Assembly (NCBI GenBank): GCA_000402775.1
Contig: AQSC01000027.1
Span: 1 to 14,380 of the forward strand
DNA length: 14,380 nt
Origin: Euryarchaeota archaeon SCGC AAA252-I15
GTDB lineage: Archaea; Altiarchaeota; Altiarchaeia; IMC4; SCGC-AAA252-I15
Direction: 5' to 3'
The translations under genes and the position numbers were made by a program. The notes under the pieces are model-generated. The model saw nothing but the letters and a program-made list of their open reading frames with translations. It had not been told where the DNA came from and ran no database searches. How positions within the stretch are numbered: position 1 is the stretch's first letter; the number at the start of each line of letters is the position of its first letter. Shown here in pieces: positions 6,324 through 13,454 of this stretch.

Positions 6324-7491
6324 CTTTTCCTATTACAAGACTCTGAAAGAGGCTCTCATATACTTCAAGAACAGGGTTCCATGAATAATCCCGCACCATA
6401 ACTTTCCCGCCTTCTATTAATTTGACTCTTGAGTTTAAATCTGTTAGGAGTTTGGCCAGGGCGGGCGTTAACTCGTCTTTTTCCTTTATGAGGTGTGCCG
6501 ATTTGAACCTGCGGAATTCCTCTGCCAACCCCGCGTCAGAATAGGTTAATATGGGGCAGCCGCATGCCATAGCCTCAAGATAGACTATGCCGAAAGGTTC
6601 GTTTCGGGCTGGAAGGACAAAAAGATCGGAATCCCAAAACGCCGTTTTTATACCTTCTTCGTCTAAGAATCCTACGTGAACGATCCGGTCATTTTTTCGA
6701 ATCTTGTCTTCGATTCGTTTTTGATATTTCTTGGAGCATCCTTCAAAATCTCCTACAATTACTAAAAGGACATCGGGGATGTCAAGTTTTTCAAAGGATT
6801 CGATGAGGTCGTGCAGTCCCTTCCTCTCGTTGATGCGGCTTAGAAAAAGGATTATTTTATCCTTTTTTCTTATTCCGTGTTTTTTTCTGAATGCACCCTT
6901 TGAGGGGGGATTAGTGTAATTGGAAGTGTCAATCCCATTTGGAAGAACTATAAATTTTTCGTCTGGAAGATTAAATTTTCTGAAATCTTCTTTTTCCTTC
7001 GAGGTAAGTAGAAGTATCTTAGCTGCGTTTTTCAATATGAATCCTGTGAAAAAAAAATCGAATATCTTCTTAAACAATACTTTTTTATTGTAGTAGTTTA
7101 GCGTACCATGGGTTTTGATTACATATGGGATGTTTTTCTTAACACATGACCTAGCAGCCATATAATTCATTATGGAGCGGGAGTCGTGGATCGACACGAG
7201 ATTGAAATCCTTTATTGTTTTTTTCAGTTGAGTTGCGTATTTTTTAGAATAGAAATATCTTGGATTTAATTTTTTTAACAGAAAATTATTTTTAAAGTAG
7301 GTAACTCGTAATCCGTCTAGAGTTGTTTCCTCATCCCAGACAACACCGTCGTCGAGATAGAGGTCGGTAGTGTATACTGCTATGTTATGCCCGGCCTCGA
7401 CTTGGCGTACGCATAACTCATATATATTTTTCACTGGACCCCCAAATTTTATTGAAGGGTAGAAGGCAGGCATTATATAAAGGATCCTCAT
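6316..7491 (-). CDS. GT4-type glycosyltransferase
   Basis: A 391-residue retaining GT-B glycosyltransferase. The N-terminal Rossmann half begins MRILYIMPAFYP, followed by the GGP loop (17-19) typical of family GT4 and a KTHGT segment (127-131). The C-terminal nucleotide-sugar domain starts near 212 (KIILFLSRINERKGLHDLI) and carries the E-x7-E motif as E298...E306 in NEPFGIVYLEAMACGCP. It would transfer a sugar from a nucleotide donor onto a growing lipid-linked glycan at the inner membrane face; donor and linkage cannot be read from the sequence. Its ATG overlaps the stop of the preceding GT4 gene (ATGA), and its end overlaps the ABC ATPase gene, so the genes form one operon. Confidence 0.93.
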   Translation of the reverse strand: MRILYIMPAFYPSIKFGGPVKNIYELCVRQVEAGHNIAVYTTDLYLDDGVVWDEETTLDGLRVTYFKNNFLLKKLNPRYFYSKKYATQLKKTIKDFNLVSIHDSRSIMNYMAARSCVKKNIPYVIKTHGTLNYYNKKVLFKKIFDFFFTGFILKNAAKILLLTSKEKEDFRKFNLPDEKFIVLPNGIDTSNYTNPPSKGAFRKKHGIRKKDKIILFLSRINERKGLHDLIESFEKLDIPDVLLVIVGDFEGCSKKYQKRIEDKIRKNDRIVHVGFLDEEGIKTAFWDSDLFVLPARNEPFGIVYLEAMACGCPILTYSDAGLAEEFRRFKSAHLIKEKDELTPALAKLLTDLNSRVKLIEGGKVMVRDYSWNPVLEVYESLFQSLVIGKDD

Positions 7492-8564
7492 TTTTTCGTA
7501 TCAGAGATGTGAGGTGAAGTTTCCATCAAATTTATTACTTCTTTGACTGTTTCACCCCAAGTGAACCTTTTAGCGTTAATTAATCCCTTTTTTGTAAGAC
7601 CCCTCCGTAATTTATCGTCATCAATCATCATATTTATCTTTTCAGCAATATCCGTAGGATTCATGGGGTCAACGTAGAGACACGCATCGCCACAGACTTC
7701 AGGCAAACTCGACCAGTTTGATGATACAACAGGGCACCCGCAGGCCATGGCCTCAAGCGGCGGCCAACCAAAACCCTCGTTTAAGGATGGAAAAACGAAA
7801 ACATCAGCGATGTTGTAAAATTTAACCAAGTCCTCATGGTCCTTAAGAGGTATTTCTTTTATGTTAAGCATGTTATTGCGTAAATTAAATTCATCAATTA
7901 ATCCACTCTCATCATTTGTTATGTTCCCAATCTTGACAAGAAACGTATTCTCCTCGGATAATAGATTAAAAGCCCTAATAAGAGATGAGAAATTCTTGTA
8001 CCAACTGTCCTTTCCAACATGGAGTATTACCTTCCTGCCTTTCAGGTTGTATCTAGTCCGGAAATCATCCAAAATCACATCATCTTCGATAACCCTAAAC
8101 TGTTTTGAAATCCCGTTGTAGACGACTTTGACCTTATCCGGTTTAATATAAGGACATTTCTCCAGGATTTTTGACTTAGTGTACTGGGACGTCGCGATTA
8201 TGTGTCTTGCCCTCGCCATGAGCCTAAGCTTTAATTTATAGACTATCACCTGCATGAGAGGAGTTTTATCATAAATTAGTGGATTTACGTCATGGCATAC
8301 TACACTTGTTTTCCAAGGATCTAAACCAAGCAGGAGGTGGGAGTAGCCTTCATCTACTATTATGTTCCAATCGCCTTGATGTCTCCTTGCATGAAAGATA
8401 TACATCACCCACTTGTCCAATATTTTTCCGAGGATACCACCCCTCCTGTTCATCGAGACTATACTCACGTCAACCTCTTTCGCAAGGTATTCAGCTAGCT
8501 CAGTCGCATAACGGTCCATACTGTATTTGCCGTCAATATTTTTGAAAACCGAAATTTTCATCAT
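7488..8564 (-). CDS. GT4-type glycosyltransferase, first gene of five-gene glycan export operon
   Basis: A 358-residue GT-B enzyme. It has YNGIS (149-153) before the second domain, VILHVGKDSWYKNFSSLI (179-196) at its start, and the E-x7-E motif E263...E271 in NEGFGWPPLEAMACGCP. The motif variant (EGFGxPxLE) is the mannosyl/rhamnosyl-type GT4 subgroup, but the donor is not determinable. Two ATGs stand in tandem (8564, 8561). A TATA-like box sits about 36 bases upstream with no ribosome site, which suggests a leaderless or nearly leaderless transcript. The N-terminus (MKISVFKNIDGKYSM) closely resembles the broken GT4 start at 10883, so the two are paralogues from a cluster duplication. Confidence 0.93.
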   Translation of the reverse strand: MMKISVFKNIDGKYSMDRYATELAEYLAKEVDVSIVSMNRRGGILGKILDKWVMYIFHARRHQGDWNIIVDEGYSHLLLGLDPWKTSVVCHDVNPLIYDKTPLMQVIVYKLKLRLMARARHIIATSQYTKSKILEKCPYIKPDKVKVVYNGISKQFRVIEDDVILDDFRTRYNLKGRKVILHVGKDSWYKNFSSLIRAFNLLSEENTFLVKIGNITNDESGLIDEFNLRNNMLNIKEIPLKDHEDLVKFYNIADVFVFPSLNEGFGWPPLEAMACGCPVVSSNWSSLPEVCGDACLYVDPMNPTDIAEKINMMIDDDKLRRGLTKKGLINAKRFTWGETVKEVINLMETSPHISDTKK

Positions 8565-8595
8565 GCAATACAGTAAAATAATGAAGATACAATCT

Positions 8596-8603
8596 CTTAA
8601 ATA
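8596..8603 (-). promoter_or_regulatory. Archaeal TATA-like box before the GT4/ABC/carbamoyltransferase operon
   Basis: TATTTAAG on the minus strand is centred about 36 bases before the ATG at 8564. With transcription starting about 25 bases downstream of a TATA box, the mRNA leader would be only about 10 bases, in keeping with the absent Shine-Dalgarno. No convincing BRE purine run is visible. This is inferred from motif and spacing only. Confidence 0.4.
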
Positions 8604-8827
8604 GGCTGTTGTAAGTCTATGTTTTTAATTGATTTGATATCCCTTAAGGAATTCATAAACCTATTTGAGTAGTATGGTAGTATAAGTGATAAAGTCATCC
8701 CCCGGTTGGTTAAAGTCTTAAGGGTTTAGGAGTAGTATGTGAGTCAACTCCATTGAGGTGTTACACTTTAGTTTGGAAATTAAAATTGGTAATTTAAAGG
8801 GAGATTGAAGCTTGTTGTCGGATGAAA
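8604..8827. other. Non-coding spacer between GT-A gene and GT4 operon
   Basis: With the promoter region this makes a 263-base gap, the largest in the window without gene remnants. Stop codons occur in all frames and no product is recognisable. Short motifs (CTTAAGG and CTTAAGGG, about 60 bases apart) recur but form no clear hairpin. It probably carries the end of the upstream transcript and upstream promoter elements. Confidence 0.5.
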
Positions 8828-9727
8828 TCAGTGTTGCACAATCGACCACCATTTAATTTTAATGAGATTATACACCCTTTCAAGAAATCTAATAATCGGT
8901 TTTGTAGAGGGATAAAAAACTGGCAGAATTTTCAAACGCCTTAAAAGATACTTCACACCTAGGGCAGGTAATACTCTGTTGGATGTAATTACATGAGTTG
9001 CATACGAAATGTTACAGAAATATTCCCCTCCCGTGGACCCCACTTCAAGATTCCTGTCCCCCTCCAAACCATCCGACCGCTTACCCCTCCTATTTTTTAC
9101 GTGAACATAATCGTGATTCTGGTGGACTGCAGTCACAACACGTGTGGCATCAACAACGGGTATGCCTAACTTGAGAGCCTTGTATATGAACCAATTATCC
9201 CAGTGAGGTCTGCCAACAGCAAATGGTGGGAGGTCTATTAAAGCAGTATCTCGCGGAAATAGAAAATAGTCAATCCCGCCTGGGGGGTGAAGGCGCCCAT
9301 ACTTAGCGATTAGCCCCCGTAACCGCCCCTCCCAACCACCCCCCTCAAAATCCAGCGGCCCCCCAACATCTAAATCCCACCTCTGACCCACCACCAGAAA
9401 TTCAGGGAACTTAATAAGCTCTGCAGCTTTTACGAAATCACCCATAAGGATAATATCCGCATTAACATAGTACAACAGGCGGTGTCGGGCTACATTACAA
9501 ACTTTCTCAAACGCTGGATTAAGCAGTGGCGTCCCATACTCGTTGCGATCAACATCAGGGATATACTTTACGTTAAACTTACGAGCCACTTCTTCGGTTC
9601 CAGGATCATCTGCACATAGAATAACCTCAACATCGGGGTGCAGGCGAATCCAACTCTGAATGGCGTTTTCTTGGATAACAGATTCATGCCCTTTAAAAGC
9701 CTTTGGGATTGAGAACAAAGTAAACAT
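8828..9727 (-). CDS. GT-A-like glycosyltransferase, family not identified
   Basis: A 299-residue protein with a nucleotide-diphospho-sugar transferase (GT-A) look. The N-terminal half starts with MFTLFSIPKAF, continues with alternating strands and helices (VEVILCADD, 34-41), and reaches a DxD-like motif in YYVNADIILM (Asn89-Ala-Asp91). Later conserved-looking segments are HPPGGIDYFLFPRD (147-160), GRPHWDNWFIYKALKLGIP (172-190) and VHQNHDY (201-207), which could form the acceptor site and supply a metal-binding His. There is no membrane segment, although the last 25 residues are basic and hydrophobic and could sit at the membrane. It stands alone in its own transcription unit between a pseudogene patch and the GT4 operon. 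Sugar specificity is unknown. Confidence 0.82.
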   Translation of the reverse strand: MFTLFSIPKAFKGHESVIQENAIQSWIRLHPDVEVILCADDPGTEEVARKFNVKYIPDVDRNEYGTPLLNPAFEKVCNVARHRLLYYVNADIILMGDFVKAAELIKFPEFLVVGQRWDLDVGGPLDFEGGGWEGRLRGLIAKYGRLHPPGGIDYFLFPRDTALIDLPPFAVGRPHWDNWFIYKALKLGIPVVDATRVVTAVHQNHDYVHVKNRRGKRSDGLEGDRNLEVGSTGGEYFCNISYATHVITSNRVLPALGVKYLLRRLKILPVFYPSTKPIIRFLERVYNLIKIKWWSIVQH

Positions 9728-9734
9728 ACTAATA

Positions 9735-9986
9735 TTAATTTAGTAATAGATAATAATTTAAATTCCCTCGAATTTCCTCACATAGTTTGAGGTAGCGTCT
9801 AGCCTGAATTTCGAGAGCATAATCTCTTTCAATTAATTTTCGCACGTTTTATCCCATCTGCTCGCGTTTCTGGGGGTGGGTTACCATCCACCCTATTTTT
9901 TCAGCCAATTCCTCAGCAACCCCTACGCCTACCAAAAGGCCTGTTTCTCCGGGTTTCACCATCTCGGGGATTTCCCCACCCCCATA
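9735..9986 (-). pseudogene. C-terminal fragment of a GT4 glycosyltransferase, frameshifted
   Basis: Reading the minus strand from about 9986 gives GEIPEMVKPGETGLLVGVG, then a GWMVTHPQKREQMG stretch, then a premature TAA (9851-9849). One frame over, it continues as RKLIERDYALEIQARRYLKL to a stop at 9737-9735. The two parts join into the standard end of a GT4 enzyme (E-x-x-K-x-GETGLLV loop, helix, final RYLKLCEEI helix). The break near 9843-9851 is a one- or two-base frameshift. The whole N-terminal part is absent; the sequence upstream belongs to a methyltransferase remnant. It does not resemble the end of the paralogue at 7488-8564, so it is not the tail of the broken gene that starts at 10883. 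Confidence 0.8.
9754..9762 (-). promoter_or_regulatory. TATA-like box before the GT-A gene
   Basis: TTTAAATTA on the minus strand lies about 31 bases before the ATG at 9727. No Shine-Dalgarno precedes that ATG, so a leaderless transcript is likely. The box lies inside the 3' end of the broken GT4 gene, so the promoter may have arisen or been retained within decaying coding sequence. Confidence 0.38.
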
Positions 9987-10356
9987 TTATTTCTTCTTAC
10001 CAATAGGGATATAGGTTCCGTAATGCGCAAATGAACCCCTTCCTTTGTCTCGTGGCAAAATCTTCTTTAGAAGAGATTCACAAGTATTATCAGATAAGGC
10101 ATCAAGGGTTGTATGATGAATTTTAATGGGATGGCCTGCATCCTCACGAACTATTCTATTGCTTAAATCTTCCTCGTTAGAAAGATCCTGACCAAAAACA
10201 ATGAATCACCCTGTTTTGTTACACGGAGCATTTCTTTTAAACAGTTATAAACATTTTGAACATGATCCAAAACATTAATGCAGACCACCAAATCTAAATA
10301 AGTATCATCAAATCTTGGGTTTTCACACTTATTATCAGATATTTTAATTCTATTTT
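9987..10356 (-). pseudogene. C-terminal half of a SAM-dependent methyltransferase, truncated and frameshifted
   Basis: From the IS end at about 10356, the minus strand reads KNRIKISDNKCENPRF, then the Methyltransf_11-like core YLDLVVCINVLDHVQN and LKEMLRVTKQGDSLF. After a run of five A (10194-10198; T on the coding strand) the frame is off by one. Inserting one T restores FGQDLSNEEDLSNRIVREDA, continuing through KIHHTTLDALSDN to a TAA at 9989-9987. The SAM-binding GxGxG half is missing, cut off by the IS200/IS605 remnant. The single-base shift in a homopolymer could be a sequencing error, but the loss of the N-terminal half cannot. It was probably a glycan or lipid modifying methyltransferase of this cluster. 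Confidence 0.82.
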
Positions 10357-10370
10357 TTGAAAAATGGATG

Positions 10371-10392
10371 ACCGCCGCCTGAAGGCGGCGGT
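10371..10392. repeat. Perfect hairpin at IS200/IS605 right end
   Basis: ACCGCCGCC-TGAA-GGCGGCGGT: a nine-base GC-rich stem with a four-base loop, about 10 bases downstream of the tnpA stop. This is the position and form of the subterminal hairpin that Y1 transposases recognise. It could also stop transcription into the flanking genes. Confidence 0.85.
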
Positions 10393-10402
10393 ATCTTTGC
10401 AT

Positions 10403-10763
10403 TCAAGCAAGCCAGCGTTTTAGGCTGGTTTGTTGTGGAGGTTGAACTTCCTTCGCGCAGCGGAGGGTGCGACTCCAATCGCCTTGCGAGTGGGCGATGT
10501 AGTGTTTAATTGTGTCGGCGGTCACGTTTCCGACGCTGCGGTAGAATTTGCCGCGACTCCACAAGTGGCCGCGCCGGAAAATCCGGCGAAGATGCGGGAA
10601 CGCCTGAAACAGCATCCTGGTTGAAACGCCCTTAAACAATTGCACGACACGAGAAACACACACATTCGGGTGGAAGCTCACAAACAAGTGCACGTGATCA
10701 CTCATCACCTGCACTTCGTGAATCACAAACCCGTATTTCCGGGCGACCTCCCGGAAAACCCGC
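10403..10763 (-). pseudogene. tnpA: 5'-truncated IS200/IS605 Y1 (HUH) transposase TnpA
   Basis: The frame is open from 10783, but homology begins around 10762 (REVARKYGFVIHEVQVMSDH), so about 118 residues of a protein normally 130-150 long remain. The metal-binding HUH motif is His30-Val-His32 (DHVHLFVSF, numbered from 10783). The catalytic Tyr is probably Tyr95 in TIKHYIAHSQGDW. The first beta-strand region (usually ...YHLVWCTKYRRP-like) is missing. The first residues of the open frame (MFQLRGG) are GT4 sequence read out of frame. Catalytic residues survive, but without the N-terminal strand and the left end the copy is probably dead. Confidence 0.85.
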
Positions 10764-10883
10764 CCCCCTCTCAACTGAAACAAAATTCACTTCGACGTAT
10801 TCCGACATAGGTCTTGCCAGCTCATCTGCATACCCACCCATGCTAAAGGAATCATCGATATTTCTGAAAATCGAGATTTTCAT
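10764..10883 (-). pseudogene. N-terminal fragment (about 40 codons) of a GT4 glycosyltransferase
   Basis: The minus strand from ATG 10883 reads MKISIFRNIDDSFSMGGYAD and continues to about VSVERG. It aligns with the start of the intact GT4 enzyme beginning at 8564 (MKISVFKNIDGKYSM...ATELAEYL...VSMNRRG). After about 10764 the frame runs into IS200/IS605 sequence out of phase and stops at 10698. The rest of the gene is not found in the window. It is therefore a dead paralogue, cut by the transposon insertion and a linked deletion. Its own upstream region still has a TATA-like box. Confidence 0.82.
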
Positions 10884-10919
10884 TTTTTAATGTCGTCAGA
10901 TAATTGAGCGATTAGGACA

Positions 10920-10927
10920 TAATAAAA
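10920..10927 (-). promoter_or_regulatory. TATA-like box before the broken GT4 gene
   Basis: TTTTATTA on the minus strand is centred about 40 bases before the ATG at 10883, similar in placement to the box before the intact paralogue at 8564. It may now drive transcription through the pseudogene patch. Confidence 0.33.
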
Positions 10928-10959
10928 GATTTTGGCCTTTACGTCCGATTAGATTTCAT

Positions 10960-11451
10960 TCAACTTGCATTCGAATGTTTATTATAAGACTTTGAGGCTC
11001 CTATTATGCTTTTCACGTGTTCTACCAGAGAAGAATCTCTTTTGAATACTGGTTTGAATCGCCTTGCCTTCCTTATCGCTTCCTCCAAATCGTTTACGTC
11101 ATAAACGGCAATGAGCCGCTTTTGCTTCTCTAATTCTCTTACTATTTGTAGTTGATGGTCGTCTACATGTTCATTATATTTATGGTACCTCGGAAGTGAG
11201 ATGCATTTTTTCTCAAGGCGTAAGGCTGTCACAATAGATCCGCATCCTCCATGGGTTATTATCAAATCACTCTTCTTAAAGTATTGTCTAATATCAATTT
11301 TTGAGCAAAAACTGAAAAACTTGCAGTTTTTAGGCTCGTACTCAGTCATTCCAATCTGCATCAGAATCTCTTCACCTAATTTTGGGGCGAGCTCGTCCAT
11401 GACCTTGATCATCCTCTCGAAAGGCCCCACCGAAACCGTTACGAATATCAT
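10960..11451 (-). CDS. Alg13/EpsF-like glycosyltransferase subunit (GT28 C-terminal domain)
   Basis: A 163-residue catalytic half of a split GT-B enzyme. It begins MIFVTVSVGPFERMIKVMDE, the typical Alg13/PssE start, and has the donor-site motif HGGCGS (67-72) and the EHVDDHQLQI segment (94-103) that binds the UDP-sugar. The ATG at 11451 overlaps the TGA of the Alg14-like gene (ATGA), which fixes the start; a longer open frame to 11586 would overlap that gene by 139 bases and is rejected. Its partner anchors it to the membrane, where the pair adds the second sugar (GlcNAc, GlcA or Glc in known relatives) to a lipid-linked sugar. The C-terminal tail is rich in Lys and Ser and not conserved. Confidence 0.9.
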   Translation of the reverse strand: MIFVTVSVGPFERMIKVMDELAPKLGEEILMQIGMTEYEPKNCKFFSFCSKIDIRQYFKKSDLIITHGGCGSIVTALRLEKKCISLPRYHKYNEHVDDHQLQIVRELEKQKRLIAVYDVNDLEEAIRKARRFKPVFKRDSSLVEHVKSIIGASKSYNKHSNAS

Positions 11452-11918
11452 GTTAGTAGGTTGCCGAAATACTCTGCTTTTTTCCCGTACTTTTTCAGTA
11501 GTGATTTCCATTGAACGAAAAAATGATCTGATATTGGATAAATTATTTTCCCAGTGTATGATGGCTCCGTTACTTGTGCTGAACATTCAATATAAATTAT
11601 TTTTAAACCAAATAGTTTTGAAAGATATATGAATGGAATGCACATCATTGCCCCTGAGGATACTACATAATCTGGTTTTTCCTGATTTAGGATTTTTATT
11701 GATTCGAAGACGTTATCAATTAGTTTGAATAAATTAACTCCCCGATTGTTACCTTTCCGGTGAAAGTAACTTAGATAATGCTTTGCAATACTTTCTGTGT
11801 CTTTAGCCTTTTCAGTAACAACAAAACTATTTTTATCGTTGAATTCCGAAATTAATGGCTCCAGATCAACTAGATGGCCTCCTCGGCTGCAAATAAAACA
11901 AATTTTTTTTTCTTTCAT
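11448..11918 (-). CDS. Alg14/EpsE-like membrane-anchoring glycosyltransferase subunit
   Basis: A 156-residue partner of the Alg13-like protein. The N-terminus MKEKKICFICSRGGHLVDLE carries the GGH motif (13-15) of the Alg14/PssD family. Later come DYVVSSGAMMCIPFIYLSKL (a hydrophobic segment near residue 95), IIYIECSAQV and the DHFFVQW motif, all in family order. It would supply the acceptor-binding half and recruit the Alg13-like subunit to the membrane. It overlaps that gene by four bases. No Shine-Dalgarno precedes the ATG, which follows an A/T-rich 57-base gap after the ligase/polymerase-like gene. Confidence 0.9.
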   Translation of the reverse strand: MKEKKICFICSRGGHLVDLEPLISEFNDKNSFVVTEKAKDTESIAKHYLSYFHRKGNNRGVNLFKLIDNVFESIKILNQEKPDYVVSSGAMMCIPFIYLSKLFGLKIIYIECSAQVTEPSYTGKIIYPISDHFFVQWKSLLKKYGKKAEYFGNLLT

Positions 11919-11975
11919 CTAAGAATTTTTTTTTAATTGGGAGTATTATGAAATATTCCTCCCCACCGTCGACAA

Positions 11976-13454
11976 CTATCTTTTTAACAATTTTTTCATG
12001 TAGTTAAATGCTTTTGAATTTGTAATGTAGGATTTCAACTTGAGTATTAATCCATGTATTTGGCTTTCCCTTAACCACATCGAATGATCTTTTTCCTCAA
12101 GGATTTTATAAAACGTTCCGATGATGTAACTGTCGGATAACATCGGTTTTTTTACATTCACACTTTTCATTTCTTGTGCTTGTTTTCTTGTTTTTTTGAT
12201 AGTATCTTTTTTTCCGAGATTAAATAATACTGCTGAGAAAATCCAGAAAAGCCAGTGATTTGGCATTCCTCCAGCCATGAAACCGTTTGAAACCATAAAA
12301 CCAAAAATCAGGGAGAAAAACCCGATATTCGTGAACTGATTTGATCCAGTCAACTTACGGTAGTTTGAAAAAAATCGTTTTATGACGGTCAGGTACATCC
12401 AAAAAAGGGGTAAAAGTATGATTGCACCTATTTCTCCCGTGAGTATTAATAAGTAGTTGTCATGCATGTTGATGGGGGTTTTGGATATGCCATAAGCGAT
12501 TTCGTCTACCTTCATGCCGCCCCTTAATCCAACCCCGAGGGGATGGGATAAACTATTTTCAAGCATGTCAATCCATGTAAAACCTCTCCTCTGTATGTAT
12601 GTTCCAATGGGATTTAGGAGCATTTCCGAGTACCGCCACATATTCCATCCGCTAAATAGGGGGAGTAGAGCTTTCACGGAAAGTATTACGGCAAGACACG
12701 CGAAGAGGATTCCTCTAAGGGTTCGTAGTGTGAACTTCCGGATTGTGAATTTGGAGCCGAGGAGAAGAAGGAGAGTGAATACGAGCAAGCCCGTTAGGAT
12801 GTGGATTCGTATTCCAGACAAAAAAAGCGCTAACAGCAAATTAAGTGATAGTAGTAAGTAGAATGCATTCTTTTTATTTGACTGGTAGAAAAAGATTAAC
12901 GCAATCACTGAAGCCACTAGGTAATCTAGAGTAGGTGGAAGTGGACCGAAAACAACCGGACCATGCATGATGGACCCGCGAATCCTTCTAATCATCTCAG
13001 GTGTGTAGGGCAAGTATTTAACGTAGCTATCATTCGGAAAAAGGAAAAACTCTATGTGAGCGATGAATGCGGAAAAAGTGGCTAGAGCTAGGAGTAGAAT
13101 CATTATTTTTTTTACTCTTCCCTCGTCGAGGATCTTGTAGGATATGAAGTAGAGGGGTATGAAACCAAGGTGGAATAGTGCCCCTCCAATACTAAGTAGA
13201 ATTCCTTTACCTTGCCACATGAGCGGATTAATAAACTGTAGGAATACTAGAACTGTAAATAAGAATATCGGTGCGTTCAGACTCGTTTTCGGAAAACCGG
13301 TTTGAAAGACGCAGATTAGCAGGAATATGAGTGCGAAGACGTACTTAAATGCGTGGGCTATCGGGTGGTATTCGAAGTAGAGTTTGAAGAATCCCTCAAA
13401 ATTCATGTAGACGAGGAAAATCAGAATCAGCCGAAAAATGTTGTTTTCCTTCAT
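11976..13454 (-). CDS. O-antigen ligase/polymerase-like membrane protein (Wzy/WaaL family)
   Basis: A 492-residue polytopic membrane protein with about ten hydrophobic segments between residues 7 and 412. It has the family's long external loop with the signature HPLGVGLRGG (304-313) followed by a conserved-type His (MHDNYLLILTGEIG, His331) just before the next helix. Relatives polymerise or ligate undecaprenyl- or dolichyl-linked glycans outside the membrane. A soluble, basic C-terminal tail of about 78 residues (415-492) is longer than usual. The start overlaps the preceding GT4 gene by four bases (ATGA). In a locus with an ABC exporter it may act as a ligase rather than a polymerase, but the sequence cannot tell. 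Confidence 0.85.
   Translation of the reverse strand: MKENNIFRLILIFLVYMNFEGFFKLYFEYHPIAHAFKYVFALIFLLICVFQTGFPKTSLNAPIFLFTVLVFLQFINPLMWQGKGILLSIGGALFHLGFIPLYFISYKILDEGRVKKIMILLLALATFSAFIAHIEFFLFPNDSYVKYLPYTPEMIRRIRGSIMHGPVVFGPLPPTLDYLVASVIALIFFYQSNKKNAFYLLLSLNLLLALFLSGIRIHILTGLLVFTLLLLLGSKFTIRKFTLRTLRGILFACLAVILSVKALLPLFSGWNMWRYSEMLLNPIGTYIQRRGFTWIDMLENSLSHPLGVGLRGGMKVDEIAYGISKTPINMHDNYLLILTGEIGAIILLPLFWMYLTVIKRFFSNYRKLTGSNQFTNIGFFSLIFGFMVSNGFMAGGMPNHWLFWIFSAVLFNLGKKDTIKKTRKQAQEMKSVNVKKPMLSDSYIIGTFYKILEEKDHSMWLRESQIHGLILKLKSYITNSKAFNYMKKLLKR

Larger units (their letters stand above)
10357..10763 (-). mobile_element. IS200/IS605-family remnant (left end and tnpA start missing)
   Basis: The element contains most of a Y1 transposase gene and, downstream of it, a perfect hairpin followed by a TCAA (minus strand, 10360-10357) that resembles an IS608-type right-end cleavage site. 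The right boundary is supported by the change to methyltransferase coding sequence at about 10356. The other boundary, about 10763, abuts a GT4 start fragment. The expected left-end hairpin and about the first 40 codons of tnpA are absent. No tnpB is present. The element looks immobile. Confidence 0.75.

Noticed and set aside
10163..10402. A 79-residue open frame as an independent small gene
   Set aside because: Its first dozen residues come from the IS hairpin region; the rest is the methyltransferase core ending at a frameshift, so it is pseudogene sequence.
10698..10883. A 61-residue open frame as a complete small protein
   Set aside because: The first 40 residues match a GT4 N-terminus; the remainder is transposase DNA read in the wrong frame.
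9735..10883. The GT4 start at 10883 and the GT4 end at 9735 as two halves of one interrupted gene
   Set aside because: A methyltransferase fragment lies between them, and the C-terminal fragment belongs to a different GT4 subgroup than the intact paralogue of the N-terminal fragment.
10960..11586. Long (208-residue) version of the Alg13-like protein
   Set aside because: The first 45 residues overlap the Alg14-like gene and match nothing in the family; the ATGA overlap at 11451 gives the natural start.
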